A stretch of 37,909 bases of DNA from Candidatus Pacearchaeota archaeon (GCA_016866915.1 VGKR01000001.1:1-37909); one strand, 5' to 3'; shown: positions 22,751-31,499, counted from the first letter of the stretch. Numbers and translations: made by a program. The notes: generated by a model not told the origin, from the letters alone.

Positions 22751-23488
22751 TTAAGCTTTTGTTAAAAAAACATCACAGCCAAGAGTTTCATAGCTTTCTT
22801 TATTTTTTTCTAAAATAAGAACCGGAACATGAGAACTACCGAACAATCCCCAAATAATTTTTCGCTCCATTCCTGTTAAAATAGAGTAGGTCTTATCAAA
22901 TTCTAAATTTTTATTAAGATATTCTTCAAATGGAAATTCCTCTGAAGAAGTTAGGGCATACAAATACTGTAGGTATGTTTCTGATGTCGTTTTAGGAGTT
23001 TTACTTAAATAATCATAAAATTCTGCATATGAAATTGATGTGGTTGTCTTAAGAATTTCATCAAATTCAACAATTGAGCAAAGAGCGCAAGAAGTTCTTT
23101 GAGTCAGAGCTGTATTTGCATAAGTTATTTCTCCTTCACCAAACATCCACCAACAATCAGACATTTCATCTGCAAGAGCTTTCATAATTTCTTTTTTAAT
23201 ATCTTCTTCATTTTTAGAACTAATCTTAACTGTAGATGTGGGTGTTATTTCTTTACACTCTTTTCCTCCTGAAATGCAAAGATAATTTGTTCGGCAATCA
23301 AGAGGCCCTGCTAATCCTGCTGATTTTGCCTTTAGAACAACAGAATTATGGCAAATTTGTTTATTTGTTGTTTCTCCAAGATTCAATCGATATAGCAAAA
23401 AAAGAATAATAATAAAGCTCACTATAAGAACAATTATTATAACAAGTTGTTTTGTTGTTAATTCCCCTTTTTTGTTTATTTTTTTCAT
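22751..23488 (-). CDS. Cys-rich pilin-like protein (245 aa)
   Basis: From the ATG at 23488: MKKINKKG then ELTTKQLVIIIVLIVSFIIILF. The large exterior domain (about 200 residues) contains at least eight cysteines (ICHN, DCR, LCIS, ECK, DCWW, SCALC, GCD), implying several disulfides. I reject the longer frame from 23563 because its extra N-terminus is a frame-shifted reading of the small gene at 23494-23595. This is the largest exterior domain in the run and may be a tip or adhesin-like subunit (inference). Confidence 0.8.
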   Translation of the reverse strand: MKKINKKGELTTKQLVIIIVLIVSFIIILFLLYRLNLGETTNKQICHNSVVLKAKSAGLAGPLDCRTNYLCISGGKECKEITPTSTVKISSKNEEDIKKEIMKALADEMSDCWWMFGEGEITYANTALTQRTSCALCSIVEFDEILKTTTSISYAEFYDYLSKTPKTTSETYLQYLYALTSSEEFPFEEYLNKNLEFDKTYSILTGMERKIIWGLFGSSHVPVLILEKNKESYETLGCDVFLTKA

Positions 23489-23493
23489 TTTTA

Positions 23494-23595
23494 TCAAATT
23501 ACACCTAGTTTTCTCAGTAGAAGATAAATTCCAGTAATAGCTAAAGCAAAAAATACAATCCAAACGAGATATTTGATTAATTCTTCAGTATCCAT
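23494..23595 (-). CDS. Tiny single-TM protein (33 aa)
   Basis: MDTEELIKYLVWIVFFALAI... ending RKLGVI: a short acidic N-terminus, one membrane helix and a basic end. It fits between the flanking pilin-like genes with gaps of 1 and 5 nt. It resembles the 52-aa protein at 24086-24244: both have E-x-LIK before the helix and GIYL-x-x-R at its end. That repeated pattern argues it is a real gene. Confidence 0.7.
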   Translation of the reverse strand: MDTEELIKYLVWIVFFALAITGIYLLLRKLGVI

Positions 23596-23596
23596 T

Positions 23597-24076
23597 TTAT
23601 TTTATTCTTAAAATTTTTTTATTGTTATGGTCTATAGAGAGCATCACCGGAGGATTTTCTATTTTTATATTATTATCAAAAGACAGGCCCTTTAAATTTT
23701 CTATGCAAATCCCATTTTCATCACAAGAATTCGGATTTTCTTTTTTGCAAATACAGATACAACCATTCCAATCTAAATTTGAACAGAAATTTGGCATTCC
23801 TATTTTTTCGTTTTTAAGAAACAAAAATCCATCAGAATAAGAATTTGGCCACGAATAAATTATCCAATTTCTTGGATTATAAATTTCAACCGTTGATTTA
23901 TCCTCATTTATTGTTTTGTTTAGGAGATTAATAGAGGCTTTAGCTAATTCTAAATTTGCAGAATCTTTATTTGTGCTATAAATCGAAAAAAGCAAATAGG
24001 CAAGAAAACCTATAGCAATTACTGCAAGAATTATCTTAAGTGTTTCTTCAGCTAATAAAAAACCCTTTTTATCCAT
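23597..24076 (-). CDS. Cys-rich pilin-like protein (159 aa)
   Basis: MDKKG then FLLAEETLKIILAVIAIGFLAYLLF, with Glu at +5 and +6. I recall FLLAEETLK-type N-termini as widespread in DPANN archaea. The exterior domain carries six cysteines in about 30 residues (NFCSN, NGCICIC, NSCDE, GICI), a compact disulfide-rich module. Confidence 0.82.
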   Translation of the reverse strand: MDKKGFLLAEETLKIILAVIAIGFLAYLLFSIYSTNKDSANLELAKASINLLNKTINEDKSTVEIYNPRNWIIYSWPNSYSDGFLFLKNEKIGMPNFCSNLDWNGCICICKKENPNSCDENGICIENLKGLSFDNNIKIENPPVMLSIDHNNKKILRIK

Positions 24077-24085
24077 TTTTGTATA

Positions 24086-24244
24086 TTATTTTATCAATGC
24101 TAAGATTAATTCTGCTGTGACATTTCCTCCCCTAAAAAATTCTATGACATAGATTCTAAAGAAAAGATAAATTCCTAAAACAACTACAACAAAAACTAAA
24201 ACTCCAATGATTATTTTTATAAGATTTTCAAGTGTCAGTTCCAT
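24086..24244 (-). CDS. Tiny single-TM protein (52 aa)
   Basis: MELTLENLIKIIIGVLVFVV... then GIYLFFR and a polar tail RGGNVTAELILALIK. One membrane helix with no K-G cleavage motif. A perfect AGGAGG (24249-24254) lies 4 nt before the ATG, and the upstream stop TAA abuts that ATG. This is among the clearest ribosome-binding sites in the window. It is paralogous in pattern to the 33-aa protein at 23494-23595. Confidence 0.75.
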   Translation of the reverse strand: MELTLENLIKIIIGVLVFVVVVLGIYLFFRIYVIEFFRGGNVTAELILALIK

Positions 24245-24412
24245 TTATCCTCCTAAAAGACTTTTAATTTGATCTATGAGGGATATTCCTCTTCCGCGCA
24301 ATAAAAAGATAGTAATCATTAAAATTACAAGAACTGCAACAGCGATCAGAATCCATGGAAGATACTCTGAGATTATTGCTTTTTTTCCAATCCTCTTTTT
24401 AAAAAATTTCAT
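24245..24412 (-). CDS. Small pilin-like protein (55 aa), first of the run
   Basis: MKFFKKRIGKKA then IISEYLPWILIAVAVLVILM, a basic lead and hydrophobic helix with Glu at +4, like the smallest archaeal pilins, and an amphipathic tail (SLIDQIKSLLGG). Its own TATA element (24431-24444) is 19-32 nt upstream, so the pilin run can be transcribed without the T2SF gene. Its stop touches the ATG of the next gene. Confidence 0.75.
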   Translation of the reverse strand: MKFFKKRIGKKAIISEYLPWILIAVAVLVILMITIFLLRGRGISLIDQIKSLLGG

Positions 24413-24430
24413 ATAAGAAAAAACAAATCC

Positions 24431-24444
24431 TATTTAATAAATTT
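24431..24444 (-). promoter_or_regulatory. TATA element of the pilin run
   Basis: AAATTTATTAAATA on the minus strand, 19-32 nt before the ATG at 24412 and just after the T2SF stop at 24452. Confidence 0.5.
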
Positions 24445-24451
24445 AACTAAA

Positions 24452-26614
24452 TCAAACCAAATTTCCAAGAACTATGTTTACAAGAACAAACAATGCAAGT
24501 GTGGAGAAAAGAGCTGTAATAAAATAAAGAATTATTCCAGAAGCAAAGTTTTTTCCAAGATTGTATGTTGTTTGAAGTTTATCTTCTCCAGAATCAACAA
24601 TAACCAAAGTTCTTGTTAGTATAAAAATAATTTGAATCAGGTAAACTCCGATTACTATCTGCAAAAAGTAAGGAGGAATCATCATTTGAACATCGAAAAG
24701 TTGAGATAAAGATGCAAGACCACCTAAAGATGCAGTTGCTTCTCCTCCTTCTGCAATTTTTGTTATTTCTAAACGAGTAAGAATTTCAGTAATCATTGCA
24801 GCTAAACCGACAACAACACCTGAAAGAAGAGGTGCGAGGAAAGACATATTACTTTTCATATCAGATACAACTTCAGCAAGCATATCTCTAAGTCTTGCTG
24901 TTATCTTGGAAATATTCTTAACATATTCAGAGATACTCATTATGCTAATAGCTGCAATCTTTAATCCTTTTTTAGCAGATTCAACAAGAATTTTCATGCT
25001 AATAGCAATCAATTCAGAAGGATAATGAATAATTGCGCCTCTTTTCAAGTCAAAAATAGCTTTTTCTACACTCATTCCCATTTGCCTTATGTTATAATCA
25101 ACTCTTCTGAAGAAATCCTCTGTTTTCAATCCTTTAGAAGATTCTGCAACTTTTGCAAAAACAAGTTCAGGTGGAACTCCTTGCCCTATTCTATTTCCAA
25201 CTTGAAACAGAGAATTATTAAATTCAGCTTCAAGTTGTTTTGTTTTGTCTCTTTCAAAAATAAGTTCTTTCGTTCTCATTTTAAAAGACAAAGAAAAGAA
25301 TAATGCAATACTAAGTGGAACCAACATGCTTAAAATTAAAGCACCTGCTCCAAAAGGCCCTTTAAGTCCCGTGGATGATTCAATAAATCCAAAAAAACTT
25401 CCTTCGCCAAAAAAACTTAAACCGAATTCTGAAAAAGAATAATCTTTTTGCAAACCCAGCATCTCTGGTAAGGGAGTAAATGCAAAAATAAGGGGCAAAA
25501 GTCCGATTAATACAATAGGTAATATCAAAAGAAATGATTTAACATAAGATGCTTTGCTTTTATATTGATAATAAAGGGGGTTTTTTTCAAGTAAAGATGT
25601 TTCTCCATATCCTCCTGGTCTGAGAAAGGTAACTTTGTCGGTTAAATAAAAAACAAAAAACGGAATAATCAAATTAAACAAAACAAAAACATGAATCCAT
25701 GTTAGCAATCCACCTAACATCGCACTTGCAAGAGGAAGTAAGGCTAAACCAAGTGTTGGAAGAACAATGCCCAGCATATAAACATTTGTTAAAGGACTTT
25801 TTACATTGTGCGTAAATCTCAACATTTTGTCATAAACTCCATCAAGAACAACTTTCAAAGCTTTCTCAAGAGTTGTTATTCTTCTTGATTCATCAGGTTC
25901 ATATAAACTGCTTTCAATAAGATGAAAGGCTTCGATAAATTCTACTGAATAATCTCTCCAAGTTTCGAGATAAGAATCTAAACTGGCCTTTATGGTTGAA
26001 AATTTTCCTACCTGAACATCATAAAAAACTTTTTTTAAATCCAAAGCAAGAGGATATTCTAAATTCTCAGAGGCAAAAGCAATTGCTCTTTCCAGATTAG
26101 AGGTATGCCTCATGTAAACAACCACATATAGAATAGCAGGAACCATTTGAGCTGAGGCTTTTAAACGCCATTTATTTGCAAGCCGCGCAGGATAAGCATT
26201 CATAAAATAAAAAATAAAAATAGAGAAAATTATAACAAGAAAAAAGAACAAAACAGGAAAAGCTTCGAAACTTCCGTTAATTAAAATAACAGCTAAAGAA
26301 ATAAGAAGTCCTGCTAAAAAAACAAAAATGAAAGTCATAACACTTAGTGTTAAGGATTGCCAGGATTCAAGATCAAGATGTGCTATCTCAAGATGTCTTT
26401 TAACTTTTTGAGTATCTTTTTCTGAAAATTTTAATTTTATTGCACTTCCTAAACTTTTGCATAATCTTTCATATCTCGAGATTTCGGGAATCATTTCATC
26501 CTTGAATTTTACATATTCTCTGCTATAATCTACATTTTTTCTTTCTGAAGTAGAAATTTTGGAACCTAATTTACTGCTATATCTTCTAAGAATTTCATCA
26601 ACATCTTCAGACAT
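24452..26614 (-). CDS. T2SF/ArlJ/TadC-type membrane platform, double domain
   Basis: A 720-residue integral membrane protein of the type II secretion F family, the platform on which the ATPase acts. A cytoplasmic N-terminus (1-85) and a pair of membrane helices (about 90-145) precede the first T2SF domain (about 155-330, PAILYVVVYMRHTSNLERAI). A helical connector leads to a second T2SF domain (about 465-690, QVGNRIGQGVPPELVFAKVA). Duplicated T2SF domains are typical of archaeal FlaJ/TadC-like pilus proteins. It starts 79 nt after the ATPase stop; a TATA-like AATTTATTAAC lies about 55-65 nt before its ATG. Confidence 0.9.
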   Translation of the reverse strand: MSEDVDEILRRYSSKLGSKISTSERKNVDYSREYVKFKDEMIPEISRYERLCKSLGSAIKLKFSEKDTQKVKRHLEIAHLDLESWQSLTLSVMTFIFVFLAGLLISLAVILINGSFEAFPVLFFFLVIIFSIFIFYFMNAYPARLANKWRLKASAQMVPAILYVVVYMRHTSNLERAIAFASENLEYPLALDLKKVFYDVQVGKFSTIKASLDSYLETWRDYSVEFIEAFHLIESSLYEPDESRRITTLEKALKVVLDGVYDKMLRFTHNVKSPLTNVYMLGIVLPTLGLALLPLASAMLGGLLTWIHVFVLFNLIIPFFVFYLTDKVTFLRPGGYGETSLLEKNPLYYQYKSKASYVKSFLLILPIVLIGLLPLIFAFTPLPEMLGLQKDYSFSEFGLSFFGEGSFFGFIESSTGLKGPFGAGALILSMLVPLSIALFFSLSFKMRTKELIFERDKTKQLEAEFNNSLFQVGNRIGQGVPPELVFAKVAESSKGLKTEDFFRRVDYNIRQMGMSVEKAIFDLKRGAIIHYPSELIAISMKILVESAKKGLKIAAISIMSISEYVKNISKITARLRDMLAEVVSDMKSNMSFLAPLLSGVVVGLAAMITEILTRLEITKIAEGGEATASLGGLASLSQLFDVQMMIPPYFLQIVIGVYLIQIIFILTRTLVIVDSGEDKLQTTYNLGKNFASGIILYFITALFSTLALFVLVNIVLGNLV

Positions 26615-26693
26615 TTTTATTTTTCTCTTTTTGAATTCCTCTTTATTAAAACATCAAGGAGAAATAGTTAATAAATTTTGGGTTTAAATCAAA

Positions 26694-28979
26694 TTAAATA
26701 AATTTTCTCTTCTTTATTTCAGAATTTAACCATTTTTGCCATTCTGGAAAAACTCTTTCGCTGATTGGCAGTCCTATTTCTTCTCTTATTTCATCTGAAA
26801 TTTTATGAAAAACATGATTAGAAAGAGTGTTAAAATCAGCCTCGAGAATTCTATAATTTTTAATTTTTTCAGCAGTATTTACTAATTCTTTTTTTAGTTT
26901 TGCTCTTAAAAGGATATTATCCCAAACAGCATCCCAATTTCCCGCCCAGCCTTTTACATTAGAAGCAACATCTTTTATAACTTCGCTATCTCCATTAATC
27001 AAATCTTCTGTTGGTTCTAATTCATCTTTATCGACATTATACTTTAATAAATCAACAAATCCTTTCTCTTCCAGAGGATCTTTTTTCCAGTGTTTTCTGA
27101 CTTCAGACAACCCCACAACTCTTTTCCAGGAATGTAATCCATCAGGTGTTTTTATTGGATTTGCAACAGCAATTATGTCTGTGGCTTTAAAACTAGTTGC
27201 AGGCACCTGTAAGTCATTAACAACTCTGTCAAAAACACCATATGGAGAAGCTCCATGAATTGTTCCTGCAACAACATTAGCTAAGGCGCCAATTCTCATT
27301 GCCTCGTATAAAGCTCTTGCTTCTAAGCTTCTTACTTCTCCAATAATCAAACAGCTATCACCTAATCTAAGAGATGTTCGTATTCCATCATCTGCAGAGA
27401 TTTCTGTTGTTTCTTTTAATAAAGCAGATCTTACTTTCATTCTCAAAATATCATATTTTAAATTTCTAAGAGATTCCACAGGCAATTCTAATGAATCTTC
27501 AATAACAATTATTCGATATTTTGGAATAATTTCGAGCATTAAACTTCCCAGCAAGCTTGTTTTTCCTGAGCTTCTCGTTCCTGCAATCAGAATTGTTCTA
27601 GAGCCATCTGTCAAAAAACTAAGAAGTCCTGCAGCCAAAGGATTCATCATCTTATTTTGGACAAATAATGGAAATGTCCAAGGAGATTCTCGATGTCTTC
27701 TTATTGCATATGCAAGCCCGTCAGGAGAAAGAGGTCTCTGAACAACAGCTATTCTTGCTCTGATACTCCCAATTTCAAGTTGAGTATCTAAAATAGGATT
27801 TGCTTCATCGAGGGGCCTTCCTGAGATTAATCTAAATTTAGCTGCCCAGGAATCAATATCTTCTTGGCTTGGAATTATATTTGATGAACATTCGTCATAA
27901 TCCTGATGTCGAATAAAAATTGGTGTCAGCGAAATAGGTGCATTTAAAGAAATATCCTGAATTCGCTTATCTTGCAAAAGAACCTCGATAATTCCAAAAC
28001 CAACAGTATGCCTCACTAAAATAGTTGCTAACAAATTAAGTTCAGAGTAATTAATGATTATTCCTTTGCTTTGTGCAAGATCTCTCAAAAGATCTCGAGA
28101 AATATTAAAAAAAACTCTTCGTGTTCTTTCTATATCTGTAAATTCTTCTGCTTTTGGCTGATGTTCCACTAAAACTCTTCTTGCCAGATTCAAAAGAATA
28201 CTATGGTCTTCTCTTAATGTATTTTCAGGAGGAATAATATGATACAAAAGTTTGGGTTCATCTTTTTTCTTAAGAATTGTCACAAAAGAAACATCATACT
28301 CCTCATTAACCAGTTTATACTGGTCAAGTATCTCTGCATCACTTGGCAAATCAGATACCAATCTCGTAAAAGTAAAATTAGGTATTACATCTGGTTTGAA
28401 AAGTTTGTTGTAAATCTCTCTTTCTCCTTTTCGATAATCGTCTAAATAAGGAGTTGCATCAGAAATTAATTTTGTTTTTTCTAAAAATTCTTTAATTTTT
28501 TCAAGAAGATTTAAATAGATAAATTGATCTGATCGGCTTGCTCCTCCTAATTTTTCAAGAAATATTTTTTCCTGGATAATTAATTTTTTTATTTCAAAAA
28601 ACGCTGCAAGAGGGTCTTGTTTTAACAAAATCAGAAAGGAAAAGACCTCATTATATCTTTTAGAAAAAAGCATGTCTTGTGTTGGAGCTAATTTATTTTT
28701 AGAGAGAATTCTTTCGTGTTTCATAAGATAAGTATAAAGTTGTGCAATTTCAATAAGATAAGAAGTTTCTCTAAAATCATAATTATAATTTTTTTGTTGA
28801 GAAAATATAATTCTTGAGATATTTGGGTTTTCTGCAATAACATCAATAGTTCTTTCCATAACTTCCGGGAAATCTGCTAAATTTGGAACATAGGGCGCGC
28901 CCAGATAATTTAGATAAAGAACATCTTCACCCCCCTCTCTTTTTATTTCATAAGGATTTCTTTCTTTTTCTTGCGTCAT
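26694..28979 (-). CDS. Type II/IV secretion ATPase (GspE/VirB11/ArlI-like)
   Basis: A 761-residue hexameric-type motor ATPase for pilus assembly. A long N-terminal region (1-310) is followed by a C-terminal RecA-like core: Walker A GTRSSGKTSLL (about residue 465), an Asp box VIEDSLELP, the Walker B region CLIIGEVRSLEARALYEAM and a His box AGTIHGASPYGVFDRVVNDL. It ends with a helical extension of about 130 residues. It is longer than flagellar ArlI (about 550), so a pilus rather than archaellum role is likely, and no archaellum genes are present. Divergent from two coiled-coil genes. Confidence 0.93.
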   Translation of the reverse strand: MTQEKERNPYEIKREGGEDVLYLNYLGAPYVPNLADFPEVMERTIDVIAENPNISRIIFSQQKNYNYDFRETSYLIEIAQLYTYLMKHERILSKNKLAPTQDMLFSKRYNEVFSFLILLKQDPLAAFFEIKKLIIQEKIFLEKLGGASRSDQFIYLNLLEKIKEFLEKTKLISDATPYLDDYRKGEREIYNKLFKPDVIPNFTFTRLVSDLPSDAEILDQYKLVNEEYDVSFVTILKKKDEPKLLYHIIPPENTLREDHSILLNLARRVLVEHQPKAEEFTDIERTRRVFFNISRDLLRDLAQSKGIIINYSELNLLATILVRHTVGFGIIEVLLQDKRIQDISLNAPISLTPIFIRHQDYDECSSNIIPSQEDIDSWAAKFRLISGRPLDEANPILDTQLEIGSIRARIAVVQRPLSPDGLAYAIRRHRESPWTFPLFVQNKMMNPLAAGLLSFLTDGSRTILIAGTRSSGKTSLLGSLMLEIIPKYRIIVIEDSLELPVESLRNLKYDILRMKVRSALLKETTEISADDGIRTSLRLGDSCLIIGEVRSLEARALYEAMRIGALANVVAGTIHGASPYGVFDRVVNDLQVPATSFKATDIIAVANPIKTPDGLHSWKRVVGLSEVRKHWKKDPLEEKGFVDLLKYNVDKDELEPTEDLINGDSEVIKDVASNVKGWAGNWDAVWDNILLRAKLKKELVNTAEKIKNYRILEADFNTLSNHVFHKISDEIREEIGLPISERVFPEWQKWLNSEIKKRKFI

Positions 28980-29127
28980 TTTAGAACTCTAATAAAAAAG
29001 AGCAGGAGTTTAAAATATTTTGTATATAAAAATATCCGAATAAATAACCGTTTTTTCTATTGAAAGTATTTCAAGACTTTTTGATATTAAACACAACAAA
29101 TTTAAACTGTATTCTCCTCTATTTTTT

Positions 29128-29463
29128 ATGATGGAGGAACAAGGGGGTGGAGATTGGCAATTCTTAAATGATATTCAGGTAAGAATAAGAGATTTAGAAG
29201 AAAAACATCGGACTCTAAAAGATCGAATCTTGCTTATAGGTCAAAATTTGATCGAAATGAAAGAAAAAAATGATGAGGATTTATTGGAAATCAAGAAAAA
29301 TCTCGAATTAATGAGAAGAAGTATCGAAAGATTAACTTCTTTTTTGGAAGTTGCTTCATCAGAATTTTCAAAATTTGCAAGAAAAGAAGATCTTGAAATT
29401 CTCTCAAAGCAAGCAAGAATGTTTCAGCCTTTAGAATTGAGAAAAAAAAGATTTAAAAAATAA
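29128..29463 (+). CDS. Coiled-coil protein next to the pilus ATPase
   Basis: A 111-residue, almost wholly helical protein (about 15-85 strongly coiled-coil) with a basic C-terminus (ELRKKRFKK). It has no membrane segment. It is divergent from the ATPase gene across a 148-bp gap, with AATTTAAAC about 21-29 nt before the ATG. No family is assigned; the position suggests a cytoplasmic accessory of the secretion motor, somewhat like archaellum ArlC/E-type proteins (inference). Confidence 0.7.
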   Translation: MMEEQGGGDWQFLNDIQVRIRDLEEKHRTLKDRILLIGQNLIEMKEKNDEDLLEIKKNLELMRRSIERLTSFLEVASSEFSKFARKEDLEILSKQARMFQPLELRKKRFKK

Positions 29464-29479
29464 AAGATAATAATTCAAA

Positions 29480-30358
29480 ATGGGGACTTTAGAACAAGTG
29501 ATGGAATTAAAAAGAAAGGGATTTCCAGAAGAGGCAATTGTTAGCAGATTAAGAGAACATGGAGTTTCTCCAAAAGAAATAACAGATGCCTTAAGTCAGG
29601 CAAAAATAAAAAATGCAGTTTCACCAGGAAGAGACTTAGAAGAAGATACTATGGAGGGTATGGAGCCTTCGATAATGATTTCTGAAGAAGCAGAATCTTT
29701 GCCTACAGAAGGTACAATTTCAGATGAGGATTTGATGCCTCCGCCAACACCTTCGAGATTTCAACAATATGCAAAAAGAGAATCAGCACCAGTAGTAAAA
29801 GAGATGCCTGAAGAATATTCTTATTCTAATTCTCAAGGATCAGCACAATATCCAGCACAGACCGAATCTCCTTATGAACAATATTCAGAATCACCTTATC
29901 CTGCTTACGACGAACCGCAATATTCTCCCCAAGAATACGCATCAGGAAATTATGAGAGTTCAGGAGAATATGATTACAGTTATTCGTCAGCAGGAGATAT
30001 CGACACCATAATTGAGGTTGCAGAAAGAGTATTTTTTGAAAAAATAAAACCAATTCAAAAACAACTTGAGGGTTTAAATGAATTAAAAGCATTAACTCAA
30101 ACCAAAGTCGATTCTATCTCAGACAGATTAAGAAAGATAGAATCAAGTATTGATAGATTGCAAGCAGAAATTCTCGAAAAAGTTGGTTCATATGGCGGTG
30201 GTTTAGATAGTATAAAAAAAGAAATGGGCATGATGCAAGATTCTTTTGGAAAAATTGTTACTGTTTTATCTTCTAAAGCAGAAGAAAAATCTCCAGAGCA
30301 TTCTTCACATCATCCGGCACACCACATAGTTAGAAAAAAGAGTTCTAGAAAGAAATAG
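29480..30358 (+). CDS. Disordered/coiled-coil protein with helical N-domain
   Basis: A 292-residue protein in three parts: a UBA-like three-helix N-domain (1-42, VMELKRKGFPEEAIVSRLREHG), an acidic then Tyr/Ser/Pro/Glu-rich disordered middle (about 50-170, with SPYEQYSESPYPAYDEP) and a coiled coil (about 175-265) ending in a His/Lys-rich tail. It is 16 nt downstream of the other coiled-coil gene, so the two are probably a transcription unit. It could be a scaffold for the pilus motor. No known family. Confidence 0.72.
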   Translation: MGTLEQVMELKRKGFPEEAIVSRLREHGVSPKEITDALSQAKIKNAVSPGRDLEEDTMEGMEPSIMISEEAESLPTEGTISDEDLMPPPTPSRFQQYAKRESAPVVKEMPEEYSYSNSQGSAQYPAQTESPYEQYSESPYPAYDEPQYSPQEYASGNYESSGEYDYSYSSAGDIDTIIEVAERVFFEKIKPIQKQLEGLNELKALTQTKVDSISDRLRKIESSIDRLQAEILEKVGSYGGGLDSIKKEMGMMQDSFGKIVTVLSSKAEEKSPEHSSHHPAHHIVRKKSSRKK

Positions 30359-30377
30359 CATCAATTAATTTAAAAAT

Positions 30378-30941
30378 TTATGCTACAGGAGATCTAAATG
30401 CCAAGGCCTTGTAATCTGGAAGAGGTTTTCTCTTTCCACCTGCTCCAACAATTATTCCAATAATTGCTAAAAAGAGAATAATTCCAACTATTCCCTGCCA
30501 ATTATAAGACCATATACTAAGATTCCACCATCCAAGCCATCCAAATGTTTGGACTAAAACAACAAGAAAGACAATAACACCTACACCTAAAAGACCATAA
30601 TTAATCATTTTATTATCTGGATCAAAGAAAAGACCCCCAAGAATAAGTAATGCAAGAATTACAGCAAGACCAATTCCCAATCTTGGAAAAATTTCTGAAA
30701 AGAATATCGGTACAAAATGAAATTGTAATGCTAAAAGACCAACAACAAGAGCGATAACAGCGTTAATTCCTTTATTATCAAACATTTTAACTCGTGTTAG
30801 AATTCCAAAGACAAGAGCAAAGATTAAAAGAAATGGAAGAATATAACTAAAAAATCCCGCACTCTCCCAATAAGCTAACATTCCGCCAATTGAGCCCCCA
30901 TAAAAACTACCGATTTGAAAAGTTAAAATTTCACCAATCAT
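30378..30941 (-). CDS. Polytopic membrane protein A (paralogue pair)
   Basis: A 187-residue protein with about five membrane helices. It shares a core with the next gene: PFLLIFALVFGIL here against PFLLIFFIVFGIL there, followed in both by K-x-F, a short hydrophilic link and NA-x-I. Cys-free, Gly-rich helices and a short basic tail (GGKRKPLPDYKALAF). A TATA-like element (about 30959-30970) precedes the ATG by 18-29 nt. Function unknown; the position ties it to the pilus locus. Confidence 0.75.
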   Translation of the reverse strand: MIGEILTFQIGSFYGGSIGGMLAYWESAGFFSYILPFLLIFALVFGILTRVKMFDNKGINAVIALVVGLLALQFHFVPIFFSEIFPRLGIGLAVILALLILGGLFFDPDNKMINYGLLGVGVIVFLVVLVQTFGWLGWWNLSIWSYNWQGIVGIILFLAIIGIIVGAGGKRKPLPDYKALAFRSPVA

Positions 30942-30989
30942 ACAATTATTTAACTAATCTTATTTAAATATGTTTCGGGATTACATCAT

Positions 30990-31499
30990 TTATTTAGATT
31001 TTTTCAGAACAAGAACCAATGCAATGATTATGACTGCAATAAAAAGTGCATTTATCCAAAAAGTTGAACTCCATGCCTGACTAAAAAGAAAATTAAATAC
31101 ACTTCCAAAAAAACTTCCTTCAACACCTAATGCCCAAAGAAGAGCAACAAGAACAGAAACAACCACAACTAATCCTATAAAATATTTTAATCCTTTTGGA
31201 GCTTTCTCAAATTTTAATCCTTCTTCTCCTGCAATAAAACCCCAAAGCAAAAGTCCTATAAATACAACAATTATAGCAACAGTCAAAAATAATATAAGAT
31301 TTGCGACAACGAGCTTTGGAGAGACAGCTACAACAAAAATTGCGCCAATAATAAAAGAGATAAGGGCATTTAATTGCTTCTTATCAGAACCAAAAACCTT
31401 TGTTTTTTCCAGAATTCCAAAAACTATAAAGAAGATTAATAAAAAGGGTAAAGCAAACTGAGTAAAAATCCAATGCTGTAAAATTGTTTCTTCTGCCAT
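30990..31499 (-). CDS. Polytopic membrane protein B (paralogue pair)
   Basis: A 169-residue membrane protein with about four or five helices, related to its downstream neighbour by the shared PFLLIF...VFGIL core. It has its own TATA box (31521-31530). Like the neighbour it lacks soluble domains, which suggests the pair forms a membrane complex. No family recognised. Confidence 0.75.
   Translation of the reverse strand: MAEETILQHWIFTQFALPFLLIFFIVFGILEKTKVFGSDKKQLNALISFIIGAIFVVAVSPKLVVANLILFLTVAIIVVFIGLLLWGFIAGEEGLKFEKAPKGLKYFIGLVVVVSVLVALLWALGVEGSFFGSVFNFLFSQAWSSTFWINALFIAVIIIALVLVLKKSK

Noticed and set aside
23489..23563. Longer N-terminus for the 245-aa pilin-like protein
   Set aside because: It is an out-of-frame reading of the small TM gene; the prepilin signal begins at 23488.
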